A DNA stretch of 35,156 nucleotides from Gonium pectorale. Lineage: Eukaryota > Chlorophyta > Chlorophyceae > Chlamydomonadales > Volvocaceae. Shown here in pieces: positions 22,732-34,290 of this stretch. Every line of letters starts with the position of its first letter. Position 1 is the stretch's first letter. Below the pieces are notes generated by a model. That model made no database searches. It saw only the letters and a list, made by a program, of their open reading frames with translations, and was not told the origin of the DNA. The stretch spans positions 1,617,586-1,652,741 of the forward strand of contig LSYV01000017.1 in the NCBI GenBank assembly GCA_001584585.1, written 5' to 3'. Position numbers and translations under genes: made by a program.

Positions 22732-25700
22732 ATGCGGCCTCAGCTGCTGCGCTTCCTCCAGCGGGCTCCGGCAGGTACGGTTGTTCTGCAGGCTACGTCA
22801 TTTCGGGGGCAAATGCTCATCCTGGCACCGGGACGCCCTCTGGATTAGCAGCACTGGCTCGGAGCCTCTCTTCAGCCATAAGTACATGTTGGATAACAAA
22901 GCTGGGCTCGAGCGATGCTAGCGTCGACCGCTCGCGCGTGATGTCTTCACCGGAACACCATATCAGCGCTGCTGACCAATGGCGCTGTCTGTTCTGTTTG
23001 TTCAGGCCTGGGTCATGAGGGTCTGCAGGCCCTGCGTGCCGGCCTAGGCTCGGGCGAGACTTCCGGCCTGCTGCAGTTGTCGGCAAGCAAGTAAGTCGAC
23101 CCCGCTGGTCCCTGGCCAGCATCAGATACAGCAGCGTTTGGGAAAATGCCTGGGCGGTAGGCTACTGCTCCTGCCCGAGCCAAGCTGACGAGCGGATTCC
23201 CGTGTACATTTTGTCCCGCAGCCGCAGCAATGACGCTCCGCTTCCTAGGGGCCTGGGCTTCCACAAGGTAGGGCAGCTTTCATCAGATGCTCACGCCAGC
23301 GCAGCTCGGGCTTACCGGCTTGCGTTCCGATGTCGCTCTGTCGCAGATGGCACTGCCGCTCAGCCTTCAGGGGCACCTGATGAGCACGCTCGCGAGCGCA
23401 AACGGTGACGACAAGAAGGAGCCCACCACCGCGGCCCTGGCTCGGGAGGTGCCCAAGGTGCCCACCGCCCTGGCTGCCCTGCCCCCTCGGCCCTCCCGGT
23501 GAGGCCCCTGCGCATGGGAACTCGGGGGGTGCCTCAAGTGGTTCATTGAGTGGTGCTGGACAGCTGGCAACTCAACACCCCTTGGGGCAAGGACGCCCGA
23601 GGCTAGGGGTGAATCCTGTGGGGCACGGGCCCCAAGGGAGTGGGAGCAAAAGCATCGTCTGAGCGGAGACTAACGCTCCCGCAGCACCTCGTATTGATGG
23701 CACACGCATGCGCCCCTCTCCCTCTCCCGCGTAGAGGCCTGATGGCGCCGGCCCCCGGCTCGCGCGCCATGGGCAGCGCCGCTCACGGTCACGAGATGAG
23801 CGCCAAGGAGATGTACATTGAGCACACCGCCAAGCGTCACCCCTTCCACGTGCTGCCGCATTCGCCTTGGCCGCTGCTGGCCGGCTGGGGCGCCTTCGTC
23901 ACCTGCCTGGGTGGGTCGGGGTTGGAGGGGGTACTGGCGTAGGTTGGCGAGATGTTGCCGTGTATGCGGCGCAGCCAGCTTTTGAACGGGTTCTCACAGC
24001 GGACCGCTGCCGCACTCTACCAGCACTTTCCTCAGTTGGCTTTGAGCAGATTGCCGCCAGGTTGCAACGCGCCGCTTGCAGCTCTGGCGCCAGGGCATCA
24101 GCAGGAGGAAGGCGTTCGTGCACGGTACCTTCTGATAGCTCCTCATCAGGCTGGCAAGGACTTCGTGCCCGCGCATTGGCTCTTGCATGCCGACTCTACA
24201 CCAATGGACATCTTTCGCCATGGGCAGCGTTGATTGGCGCTCCGCCCCGGTGCCGCCGCCGCTGCCGGCCGTCGCCGCCGCCGCCGTTGCTTTATGCTCA
24301 ACGGGGGGTGGGGCGGGACATCAGACGACTGGCCGGCCGTGGCTTCATTGCAGCTGCGGTGTGATCCGTAAGAACCACCGGCCAGACGCGGGCTACTTGT
24401 TATCCAGTTCCGCACGACAGTCCTAGACAGAAGCAGCAGCAGCAGTAGCGCTTTACACATAGGACAGCGTGCGCCCAGCTCCACAGCTCCGTCCGTTCGT
24501 GCTCTATCCAGCGGACAGCAAGCATGGTTTGAATCAGAGCTGGCAAAGAACGGTGCTGGGTTGATACGACACGTACGCGCCGTCCGACTCTCCTTCCGTC
24601 GGGGAAAACCGTCGATGCCTGCACGTGTCACGCCTCGCCTTCGCCCGGCGGCGCTGGCCCCGTGACCGACGCGACGCGGCTGCCGGGCCCCCCCTGCGCA
24701 GGCATGACCGCCTGGTTCCACTCCATCCCGGGTGGCACTGCGCTGATGCTGTTCGGCCTGGGCAATACGGCCTGGACCGCCACCACCTGGTGGCGCGACT
24801 GCATCATCGAGGGCGACATGGGCATGCACACCGAGGTGGGGAGGAAGAAGCGGCTGGCGCTTGCGCTGGGAGGGGTGTGAGGGCGATGCGAAGTCGCCGT
24901 GAGGGATGGATGCAGGATGGTGGTGAAGTTGCCGCGCGCGATGGCCTGCCGGTCACGCATGCGGGGACAAGCTAGATTTCCATAGTCTGGCCTGGATGGG
25001 AGCAATCATGCACAGGGTTCCTTGTTATTATATGGATTGTCAGGCCCCTCCTGTGCCCAGGTGTAGCCTAGGAGCTCTTCCCCTCGCCTCCCCGCGCGCA
25101 CTGCACGCTGTCTCCTCCTCCTCAACGGCAGGCAGATGCGGCGGGCGCCCTGCTCGTTCCTATCACTCGCCCTCCCAACAAACGCCCGCCCATCCCTCAA
25201 CGAACCAACCCGCTCGCGACAGGTGGTCCGCAAGAACCTGCTGAGCGGCATGTGGGTGTTCATCGTGTCGGAGGCGCTGCTGTTCGTGGGCCTGCTGTGG
25301 GCCTGCCTGCACCTGGGCATGTCGCCCAGCGTGCACCTGCAGATGCAGTGGCCGCCCGTGGGCATTGAGCCCATTGGCTGGGACAAGCGCGCGCTGGTCA
25401 TGAGCGCCGTGCTGGCGGCCTCGTACTACAGCGCCAACGTGGCCATGGTCGCCAAGGACCCCAAGGTGCGCGACACCGCGGCGCGGGGCGTGCGGGGTAT
25501 TGGAGGCGTGTGTGGGCCTTGTCGCCAACGGACGGCCATGGCGCTGTCTCGCGGGGCGATCAACCGCCCCGGTCAGGTCGCTCTGGCCTGGCTCAGCAGC
25601 TCGTCGAGATATCGGAGCACGGCATGGTAATCACGCATGTCAAGCGCTTGGACCAGGATATTCGTAATATCTTCGTCTCCCTCCCGCCTGCCCGCTGCCG

Positions 25701-26396
25701 CGCTGCGCCACAGGTTGTCATGGGCGCGCTGGCCACCACCATTGGCCTGGGCGCGATGTTCCTTTTCGACCAGTACCTCGAGTACAACGAGGTGCCCTTC
25801 ACCATCACCGACTCTCCGTACGGCACCACCTTCTTCGTGACCACGGGCTTCCACGGCATGCACGTGCTGCTGGGCTCCATCTACCTGGCCTGCGTCGCCG
25901 GCATGTATGCTCGCACCCACAAGGCCGGCATCGCGCTGAAGAGCTCCATCCTCTACTGGTGGGTTTGCGTGATGCCCCCGATGTGTTGTGCTCGGGTTGG
26001 GTCGTGGCGGCATTGATGGGACGATGGCCCCGACGAGGGTCTGGCAAGGTCTGACTCGGTGTGTGCATAGCGGGGGGCGAGAGTTGAGGGGGGACAGGAC
26101 CGCGGTGGAAGTCCGCTAACGACTCTTGGCTTTCCTTGCCAGTGCCAGGAATGTTACTTCGGCTACCACGTGCTCCGCCCAGAACGAACCATACATGCCA
26201 AAGCGAACATGCAGAGCCAGAGCAACCCACACCAAGCTGCGCAGCGAGGCAGCGGCGTGTGCCTTGTCCCGTGTCTGGCGGAGTGTCCAGACAATCCACT
26301 GACGGCTCTTCGTCTTTTCGACACCCCGCCCGTAGGCACTTCGTCGACATTGTCTGGATTGCCGTGTACGGCATCATCTACGTCGGCCAGTACTAA
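22732..26396 (+). CDS. COX3: Cytochrome c oxidase subunit III, nuclear-encoded, mitochondrion-targeted (9 exons, 394 aa)
   Basis: Exons: 22732-22774, 23006-23090, 23222-23267, 23347-23498, 23735-23910, 24702-24835, 25223-25465, 25714-25958 and 26336-26396 (TAA). Junctions are GT-AG; phases 1,2,0,2,1,0,0,2 close exactly. The protein starts MRPQLLRFLQRAPAG, an amphipathic basic helix typical of a mitochondrial presequence. The COX3 body begins near residue 130 with HPFHVLPHSPWPLL. Seven membrane segments follow, including GMWVFIVSEALLFVGLLWAC, whose Glu (about 229) matches the conserved membrane carboxylate of subunit III, and TTGFHGMHVLLGSIYLACVA; the last segment starts YWHFVDIVWIAVYG. Known role: core subunit of complex IV in the inner mitochondrial membrane. 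In most eukaryotes the gene is mitochondrial; in chlamydomonad algae it has moved to the nucleus with a presequence of roughly 100 aa, which fits here. The spliceosomal introns prove nuclear expression. Exons 1-4 have no conserved domain to check against, so their exact borders are less secure than exons 5-9. Confidence 0.95.
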
Positions 26397-27000
26397 GCGC
26401 CGTACTCTACTGTACACAGCGTACGCGCTGCACCCCAATCAGCACTGCCGTAGCGCGCCCGCCGTCCCCTATGGAAAAAACGGAGGTGCGGCTGGACCTT
26501 GTGCTGTCGGGATCGGAGGCCTGCGAGCTTGGAACTTGCTTCGCGGCACCCACAGCGGTCGCTCTCTTGGCTGGCCGACATATGAGCCCGAAGCATACCA
26601 GCAGGGCGCGGTGCTGATGGGGTTAGCAGTCACGGCAGCTGAGGCTTGGCTTGACAACTTGAGTCCTGGACGCAGTACGGTTGTGGTGCTTTTGCGTTCC
26701 AACGCGGTGTGCTAGCGATGCAACGGTAATAGGAAACGGCTTATCTCCTTCCTGTGTACGATTTTGTTGCCCCATGGTCTTTCGGGAAAGCGAGGTGCAT
26801 GGGTGCGCGTGTGTTGGTTTGTACGTCGACAGTGGTTGCCTGGTGTGCTGCACGGTCGGTGTACGCTGTATGTAGACGGCGAAGGCTCAGAAATGGGGCT
26901 ACATGAGGCAGGTACTGGCTGGGTGAATTTGGGATGGTCGGATGTGTGCTGCGTGTGCGTGCGGCGAAGGCATTGTGCACCTGGGTGTCGTGGTTGCGCA

Positions 27001-27005
27001 TGTAA
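27001..27005 (+). terminator. Candidate COX3 poly(A) signal TGTAA
   Basis: TGTAA is the usual near-upstream polyadenylation element in volvocine algae. This is the first copy downstream of the COX3 stop codon and implies a 3' UTR of about 600 nt. A five-base motif is weak evidence on its own. Confidence 0.4.
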
Positions 27006-27936
27006 GTGCTAACAGCCAACGCACGTGGGCCACTTGCTGAGGATCTCCTTGCGCATACGCACTGCCACCTACGCCACGCACATCTGCGTTGGTGTACGCA
27101 TCGCCTCTTGGAGCTGTCGCCTCCATGCAGCAGAGGGTTCCGGTTACGACCGAACCACGGGGTGTAGGGTAGCACAACCGAGAGCTAGTGGAAGCCCGCG
27201 TTCTTACAGTTGCCGTCTTACACAACCCAGGTCCTGTGCTCCCTGTTCCCATCTTCGTTTCTAAAGGCCTCTCCGCTCCTATCTTGTCTCTTTAGGATTT
27301 CCCTAGCGTTCGTGACCCGCGGGTCGCACAGCGCAGCTTTGAGACTGGCACTGATGAATTCTTCTCGCGTCCTCAGGACGCATGAGGGCAGCATCGGAGA
27401 GTGCACAGGGTACTGCCGTCGGCGTTGGCGGCTTGACACGGGAGGCAAGGAGCATGCGGGGCGCCGTAGCGCACTTAGGTGGGTACCGTTAGACGATGAT
27501 TTGGGCTGCCGGTAGTGCGTGCTTTCGGGAGCCTGGACCAGGCTACGCTCAGTGGGTTCGAATCTTCAGATGCTTGGACCCCACCAGTTCAAGCACCTGA
27601 ACTTGTTGCTGCGGACAAATGGCACCGCCTCGTTCCAACCGGCATTCCACATACAACTTTTCCTCATCATCTCTTCCGCATGCGCAACCTGTTGCCTGCT
27701 TCCCGCAAGCACCGCAGCGGTCGATGAGTCCACGCCGTATCGCTTTTATATCTTTTGTCGGACTGCCGTACGTGTAGGCGAGGGCGCCTCGTCCATGCCT
27801 TGTGCCCTTCACTTCCTTCCGCAGTTTTCGCTTGCATGCTTTCTGACTATAATACGCTGAACGCAAAAGGCTCCCCATCAGCTGTCAGATCGCTCGCCGC
27901 TGAAGTTTCCGATGCTGCGCGTTTGATTACGCTTTG

Positions 27937-28107
27937 CAGATATTTAACAACCGTCTCCAGCTCCGCTGGAGACCGCGACGACGTTCGCATCGGCTGCCAC
28001 TCGCCCACGCGTGCGTCTGCGCTGGCGCCGGCCGCGGGCGAGTCGCAGCCGTTGCTAACCTCGTCACGGTCTTCAGCGGAGCTCGAGACGCTCTTGTTAC
28101 ATATCTG
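27937..28107. repeat. Imperfect 171-bp inverted repeat (hairpin former)
   Basis: The left arm 27937-28006 and right arm 28036-28107 are reverse complements over about 70 bp, with roughly nine mismatches and one 2-nt bulge (about 87% match by eye). They are separated by a 29-nt GC-rich loop. Both arms start at cagatat and similarity stops sharply outside them. The RNA would fold into one long hairpin. Short ORFs in it give similar peptides on both strands, as a palindrome predicts. Confidence 0.9.
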
Positions 28108-28907
28108 CGGCCGCGTGGACCAGCCCAAACCGCCCCTTGCAACCCACTGCAGCGCGGAAGGTAAAAAGAGGTTTGGGAGCAGGCTGAGTACAGGGCGGGT
28201 GCGGGCGCGCAGACTGTGCTTTACCAAAAAGGACCGGCAGCCGCATCTCACACGTTCGGCAGGCGTGGGTTCATGCGGCGCGATGGACCATCGCAGCCAC
28301 AACGGGGAGGTGGGCGATGTGGGTTTGCTTGCCTGAGCCGAACGGCGTTGGCAGCTTTAGGGCGCGAGGACTTAGCGCTCCGTAACAGCACTATCTCTTC
28401 TACTGAGGGGAATGAGTCCCCGACCCACGGGTCACTGACTCCTGCACCAGCTTCAGCAGGCTTACTTACGCCGTTTCACCCGCCAGTGATAAGTCCTGTG
28501 CCAGAATTGGCAGAACCCGAGACCTTACTAGGCTAGCAGTTCGTTTTCGCGCATCACGAACCTCATTATGCGCTGCCTTCTTTCAGGCTAACGGCTCGTC
28601 GGGCATCACCGCCATCAAGCCGGTCAGCCCCGTCCCAGCGTACGAGTTGGGAGGCCCCTGCGGCCAAGACAGGGGAGACGCACCAGCGTCTCGTTGCTGA
28701 AGGTGACTGGGTTGCCGTAGAAGCAGGCGCAGTAGTCCTCGTCGGCCTTCCCCTCATCACTGCGGGCACTGGCCATGCCACCGTCGCCGACGATGTGCGT
28801 GCCCCTGCGGGAGCTCGGGCTGCTGCCACTGGCGCCGCCGCTGTGGTCCTGCTGGGAGGGCATGCGGCAAAACATGTATGTATGTACGGGTATTCACTGT
28901 GCTCGTG

Positions 28908-29013
28908 TCTGCAGGGCCGCCAGATGACTGAGGCTGAGACGGGATTTGCAGTCAGACCGCCCGGTGCTGCGCGACCTACCGTCACAGCCTCAGTCATCTG
29001 GCGGCCCTGCAGA
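28908..29013. repeat. 106-bp inverted repeat, 35-bp stem with one mismatch
   Basis: The left arm 28908-28942 (starts tctgcagggccgccagatga) is the reverse complement of the right arm 28979-29013 apart from a single position, around a 36-nt loop. Similarity outside the arms is weak. The size and near-perfect pairing resemble an algal small-RNA precursor or a very short foldback element. Confidence 0.92.
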
Positions 29014-29431
29014 TAGGGGTAGCGGTAAAAGGGTAAGCTCGGATTCAAGGGTAGCACAGTGTTCATCTCCCTTCTCGTTGCAGCGCCCAATCGCACAAGG
29101 CAAAGCGAGCACTTACCCACGCGACAGGCCGTCGGACTCATCTACTGCCACCTCAGCCTCGAGGCCCACAAGGCAGCGCGTAAGCGGAGCGCCCTGCTGA
29201 ACCAGTGCCCAACAGCGCGGAGCACTTACCAGCGTCGGCTTGCCTGGCGCCTACGTTTGCAATGACGGGCGGGAGTTGGAGGGCGCCGCCCTGTCCACCT
29301 GATAGCGGGGAAGCGGGACAAAACGGTAATGGACACGGATTGGGAAGGGGGAGAGGCGTCTTCGGAGCTAGCTATGGGGGTTGGGATAGAGCGGAGGCCT
29401 AGCTTGAAAGCGTGATACGAAGCGGTAGGTA

Positions 29432-29503
29432 GCGGCCATCGAGTCCAGGCTTGAATGTGCAAGCTTACCTGTACCTGTACCAAATGCGCACCTGTGTGGG
29501 CTT
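29432..29503. repeat. Degenerate direct repeat, copy 1
   Basis: Shares ggccatcgagtcc, gggcttgaa-like and aatgcgcacctgtgtgggct blocks, in order, with 30055-30121. The middle of the unit is diverged. The copies are in the same orientation about 620 bp apart. Confidence 0.8.
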
Positions 29504-30054
29504 CCCCGCCCGCCTCTCCCGTTGCCCTTCCGTAGGAACCGCTGCCGTACACGTTTCGCACTTGAGCTCCACATGCCTACGACGCCGTCCCCTTTCCACC
29601 GGTCCATCGGCGCTTGGCTTCATTGGAGGGAGTGCCTCTGCTCGCATCCGCATGTGGACATGTCTCCACCGCTCCTTTAATGACGGCGGGCCGACCAAAG
29701 CTTCGACGTCCATCCTTACATGTCTGCTTATCGACATTCGTCGTTTTGGGTGGGCGGGTCGGGCGCACGCGGGTCTGGTAACCGCTGCTCGCCGATGGAT
29801 CGATGTAAAGTCGGCGATACCGCGAAGACCGCCCTCGATCGTTCGCGCGAGGTAACGTAGTATCAACGACACCCTGGTAAGCTTTCCCGTCAAGAACCGG
29901 GGGTTGGGTGCGTCAGCTCGCTTGCCTCGCTCGCTTGTCTTTTTCTGCACCGCCTGCCCGCCCTGCTAGAAACATCGCGCCTTCGGGTGTGTGTGACCGT
30001 AGAGGTGTGGTGTGGCTCCCCAATTGCAGTGTTTCATTTTTGGGGCTGGCAAGC

Positions 30055-30121
30055 ATCGGCCATCGAGTCCGGGCTTGAAGGTCTATGTGTATCGGTACCT
30101 AATGCGCACCTGTGTGGGCTT
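30055..30121. repeat. Degenerate direct repeat, copy 2
   Basis: Partner of 29432-29503, with the same block order. The borders are sharp: sequence left of cggccatc and right of tgtgggctt is unrelated. It may be an old dispersed-repeat fragment or the ends of a degraded element. Confidence 0.8.
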
Positions 30122-32340
30122 GGGGGTGGTCAGCCTCGATGTGGCGGCAGAGGCGCCAGAGGCCTACCAGGGCAGACCCAAATAAAGGAGGGCAACATAA
30201 TGATGCGGCGGTATTCTCCCATCCGTAGCTATTCTGGGTAACCTGGCCCAGTGTGTGGCCGTCGCTGCGGAGTTCCATGATCGTGGAGGCGTATCCGGGA
30301 CACGGGGCAGTAGGGCGCACCGATGTATCCGCTTTGACCCGGCTCTGATTGGGGATGTCATAGGTCCTACATTTTCTTTGTATATGTCTGAAATGTGTTT
30401 TTTTGCGTTATTTTTTGTACAGCACCCGCCTAGTGTGTAGTGCTCTTGAACAGCCTTTTTGCAGTATACGTCTTGCAGTACCCTATCGTAGTACCCGCAG
30501 TACCCCTCTCTGGAGAGCCTGTAATCCCTATGTGTATCTGTATCGTGTAAACCAAGGCTTAGCAAGGTTCCCGCACGTGCCGTACAACAGCGCACACTGC
30601 CGAATGCGTTTCTGAACCGGGGTGTATACCGTGGTTTGTGCGTGAGCCAGGATACCATCACCCGTACTACCCTTGTCCCATAGGCTCAGCGACTGAGGGA
30701 CCTGAACATGTTGGAATGTACAGCTAACCCATGTAGGGGAGTGCAGTCAGCGCACGGTCTGACGGTCACCACTTGCCCGCGTCGTTAAGGTAGATCCAAA
30801 GAACATTCGCACGGGCAGCCTTACATTCTCCCGCGCAAACGATGTCCACTGGTGCCAAACCAAAGTCCCAACTCGGAAAGGGGCCATCGCCGCCAGACGC
30901 CGGACATCCAACCACCCACAACCACCAACCAACCAAAAGCAAAAAGCCTCGAAACGCATTCGGGCGCCTCTTCAACACGGACTGCTGCCAACGCTGCTCA
31001 CGCTGACATATTACCATCTTCACAGCGCACAATCACCTCCTCCGGCACTGTAGCAAGCTTAGTCCTGAGTTACATACACACCCGAAGGTGCGACGTCTTC
31101 AGTAAGGGGCCGAAGACAGGGCATGTCCGGGCGACGGAGTCGAGCAGACGGGCCCACCTCCTACTCTCTGACCTGCGCCTCCGTCAGGTACACCGTGCGG
31201 CCCCGTTGACCGTGTACTCATATGCAGCCAGCCCAGTCAAACAGTCAAAACCGTCCCCTGGCTTTGACGGACGTGTAACCTGTCACCTGTAACCTGAATC
31301 GCCGCCGCCGGCCGTCGCTGCCGCCGCCGTGACCCTAGCAATGGTACAGCCTGGGCAGTGGGCACGCAGCTGGCACGCAGGCGGCCGTGTATTGACTTGG
31401 ATTACGGAGCCGGCGGAGGCTGCTGGGGTCAGAAAGCTACCTTGGCCCGTGCGGGCATGTGATGGACATCGGAGGGCTGAAGGGAGGGGACAAGTGCCTC
31501 TGGCCGTGCCTTGGCCGAGGCCTTGGCGCCTAACCGCCCTTGCCTCCTCCTTTTGCCTGCTCCTCCCCCCCCCCCGGTATCACATCATGCTCTCCCGCTT
31601 GCCGTCGGACTGCGGTGTCTCACGCAGCGTGGTGCGGCACGGTCCCACGCCCCAGCCTCGCGCGCGCATTGTCGTGCTGTACTACGTATACGTGCAATAT
31701 TGGGGCTGATGCGACTTGGCGCCTCACAACAATCCTGTCAGAAACTACAGGGGCGAGGATTTAAATATATCTAAGGTCTATCTACTGCCCAAACCGAGGC
31801 GTATGGTCGAGGTCCGGAGAGCCTGGGCGGCTACAAACACAAGCGCACTGCTGTCCATGACCAGCCGTAAGATATCCGATCTTCGTAAGCAGTAACCTAT
31901 GGAACAGACTACGCGTGCTCTCGTGAGACAAAGGCCTGTCCTCAACAGTGATAGGCGCTCCGGTGGGTGCTAACCTAGCTAGCTCTCCCGTGTTATGCCC
32001 TAAATCTTGTCGGTGCAGTTGCGCAGCCGATACTCTCTGCAGCAAAGTCCGCGGCCTTCGGCAGGCATAAGGCCTCCACACATTAGCATTGACAGCTCTA
32101 CAACGGTGTTTCCCAGCCCGTCACAACGGCACACGGCTCAGAGACATTTAAACGCCGACGCACGGCGACGCAGATACGGGAAGATGCAGAGCACGCCAAC
32201 TACTAACTAACACGGCGTGCCAAACCCGGGGCAACCCGACGGGCAAACTGAACCTACGGAATGTACGGAGTCACGGAACCTTTTATCTCCCGACAGCATT
32301 ACCGCCTCGGCTGCCTCCGTTACACCTGCTCTGTTACAAC

Positions 32341-32364
32341 TGCTGTGACCCATGGGTCACAGCA
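32341..32364. repeat. Perfect 24-bp palindrome
   Basis: The sequence is identical to its own reverse complement, centred on CATG, and contains GACCCATGGGTC (32347-32358). Related cores occur at 34570-34581, 27314-27325, 28422-28433 and 19246-19257. Confidence 0.95.
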
Positions 32365-32799
32365 ATGTTGAGCGTCCTCGCTCGCCGCACAACCTCTCGC
32401 ACGAAGCCCTTTCACGAGCAACCGGGTCATCAGACGAGTTCCACACGCCCCTTGCCTGCACGTGCACCCTGCCACCATGCGGTACATCGAGACCCACGCA
32501 TGTAGTAAACTCGCCCGCTATGGAGTAAACTCGAGCGCGTTGCAGTGCGCACGCAATGAACTGCTCGATTGCACCTTTGAGACGCCGTTCATGGGGGATC
32601 TGATACATTGCAACGTTTGAAAACTGGCGTCCTGCAGCTATGGTTACGCCGGCAACCATCGCACACCGTACGTTCGACGCAACGAGGGCACAACAACGCC
32701 CGGAACCGGAACGCACATCGCATCGTGCAAGGACCCAACGGAGGGTCCTTTTACCACGCCAAGTAACGCCAGCTTTACCCAGTTCCGAGGGGCACCATG

Positions 32800-34290
32800 G
32801 CGCTGCAGAAGTTTGCTGACGTTGCGTCGTCGTGCTTGGACCGGCCGGCCGGCCTGGGTCACCACCCCTTGGACCATGAATACCACCCTCTTCAACTCCA
32901 GCAACTCCACCGCCTCGGTCGAGCTGGGTGCCCAGCCCCACCACGGCCCGCAGTGCGTTGAAGGCCGTACACTTGGCCGCCCGCCCCCCGATCATACCCT
33001 TGCTGATGGCTTCCTGCAGCTCGGGCTGCCAGTGAAACGGGTCGACCGCAGCTCGCGGTGCGGCCCGCACACGTTGACGTGCTGGCCGCGGGCCACACCA
33101 CCCCCGAGGCCAGCGCGGCGATTTGGGCGCCCTACCTCAGCGTGGTGAGATCGCGCACGGTATGGGCTTGTAAATGCGCAAGGGGAGGGTGGTGCATGCA
33201 AATCAAAAGTCCGGGAAGACAGGACAAGGCAAGAGCAACTGCGTTGCGATTCCCCAATCACCCAAGGAGAGGTTTACAGTTTTGCGGCCTTCCTGCCCAA
33301 TCTTCCAGCTCCCTGCTAGTTACTCACGGTATGTAGCAGCAGCCAGACACTCTTTGGGAGCCTGCCGCTTTCCCGCGGAGGCCGCTGCCGATCTCCGCCA
33401 GGGCTCTGCTCAGCTCCGCATCCCCCGTGTCTGGCATCAGTGCCAGGACTGCCCTCGAGGTCCCGTGTTGCACCAAGGGCGCCTTCAGGCGGGCCTTAAA
33501 TTCGGCCTGCAGGCGCCCAAGAAGGGGAGCACGGCACGGTGCTAAGGGGTCCTGGGCGTTAGAATCAATAACTGTGATTCCTCCGCCAGCAGACAGGCGT
33601 GGAGAAGCAAGGTTCGGTCACAAGGTGGAGACTGACGCGCCGGTCGAGGCAGCCCAGAACCCTGCCCCTCAGCAGCGGGCCCTGTCTGCAACCCTGCCCC
33701 TCAGCAGCGGGCAGACGGCAGTCAACTCCAACATGGTAGAGGGCACCCGGAAATGGGGCAGCCAGGATCTGTGCACAGGACACGAGGATCTTAGGGTTCG
33801 CCACGGGCCAGAGATTCCATACCTGGCTCCCGCCTACGACTGGCCACCCCTGGCCCACGGCAACACACACGCCACTGCACATGCAGACGCCCCACAACCC
33901 TCACCTGGTTTGTCAAGTAAGTCCGCCTGTACGACCATACCACATCGGTGCCGTTCAACAAATCCGCGCCCGCCAGCTCGGAACCGACGCCTCATGCCAG
34001 CGAGGGCGGCGCAGGCGGCCGTTGCCACTGTCGTCGCCTCTCCGCCTCCGGCCCTGTCGCCGCCTCCACTGCCGTTGCCGCTGCGCTGCCAGGCGTCAGT
34101 AGCGCTACCGCCAGCCGGCCAGAGGCCCCAACCTCCCTGACGGGTGCAGCCGCCAGGTGCGCGGCAGCGTTGGCTGTGTCGCAAGCATTGCGACCAAAGG
34201 CTTAAAGTCGCTCCCGCCGGCGCCCGCCGCTGTGGCTGCCGCAACCTCCATCGGCCTCCTCACTCGACGTGCCCCTGTCTTGTCCGGAGT
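32800..34290 (-). pseudogene. Decayed multi-exon gene of unknown family (candidate)
   Basis: Minus-strand fragments with coding character. 33991-33905 reads GVGSELAGADLLNGTDVVWS and on to TYLTNQ, ending at CAG|gtgagg. The next acceptor, ctgcag at 33510-33507, opens AEFKARLKAPLVQHGTSRAV in matching phase 0. That exon runs through LALMPDTGDAELSRALAEIG to a donor at 33328/33327. Further down, 33046-32918 reads VDPFHWQPELQEAISKGMIG through VVGLGTQLD. There, one extra base near 32917 shifts the frame before EAVELLELKRVVFMVQGVVT. There is an in-frame TGA just upstream of the first fragment and a TAG where the third exon should begin. I do not recognise the family. A host pseudogene or a transposon-derived ORF is equally possible, and unrecognised splicing could make parts functional. 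Confidence 0.35.

Larger units (their letters stand above)
26397..32799. other. Gene-poor, repeat-bearing region
   Basis: About 6.4 kb without a convincing gene. The start holds the COX3 3' UTR. Many ORFs of 60-190 codons overlap on both strands but show no domain or consistent splicing. Two coding-looking stretches, minus 28875-28624 and plus 28585-28700, overlap on opposite strands and are not called. The supported content is two large hairpin-forming inverted repeats, a degenerate direct-repeat pair, three GACCC-NN-GGGTC palindromes and an AT-rich patch (30370-30420). Confidence 0.5.

Noticed and set aside
23268..23286. Very short intron option in COX3 (acceptor at 23286)
   Set aside because: It would leave a 19-nt intron, too short to splice. 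The acceptor at 23346 gives a 79-nt intron and the same phase.
24146..24829. 227-codon minus-strand ORF overlapping COX3
   Set aside because: It is antisense to COX3 intron 5 and exon 6, with no domain. It is a shadow of GC-rich codon bias.
27555..27564. GGTTCGAATC, a tRNA B-box-like string
   Set aside because: The flanking bases do not form a T-stem, acceptor stem or anticodon arm, so this is not called a tRNA gene.
28566..29141. 191-codon minus-strand ORF
   Set aside because: It reads straight through the 28908-29013 hairpin, giving similar peptides on both strands, and has no recognisable domain.
33427..34140. 237-codon plus-strand ORF
   Set aside because: No domain. The opposite strand has better coding character with phase-matched splice sites.
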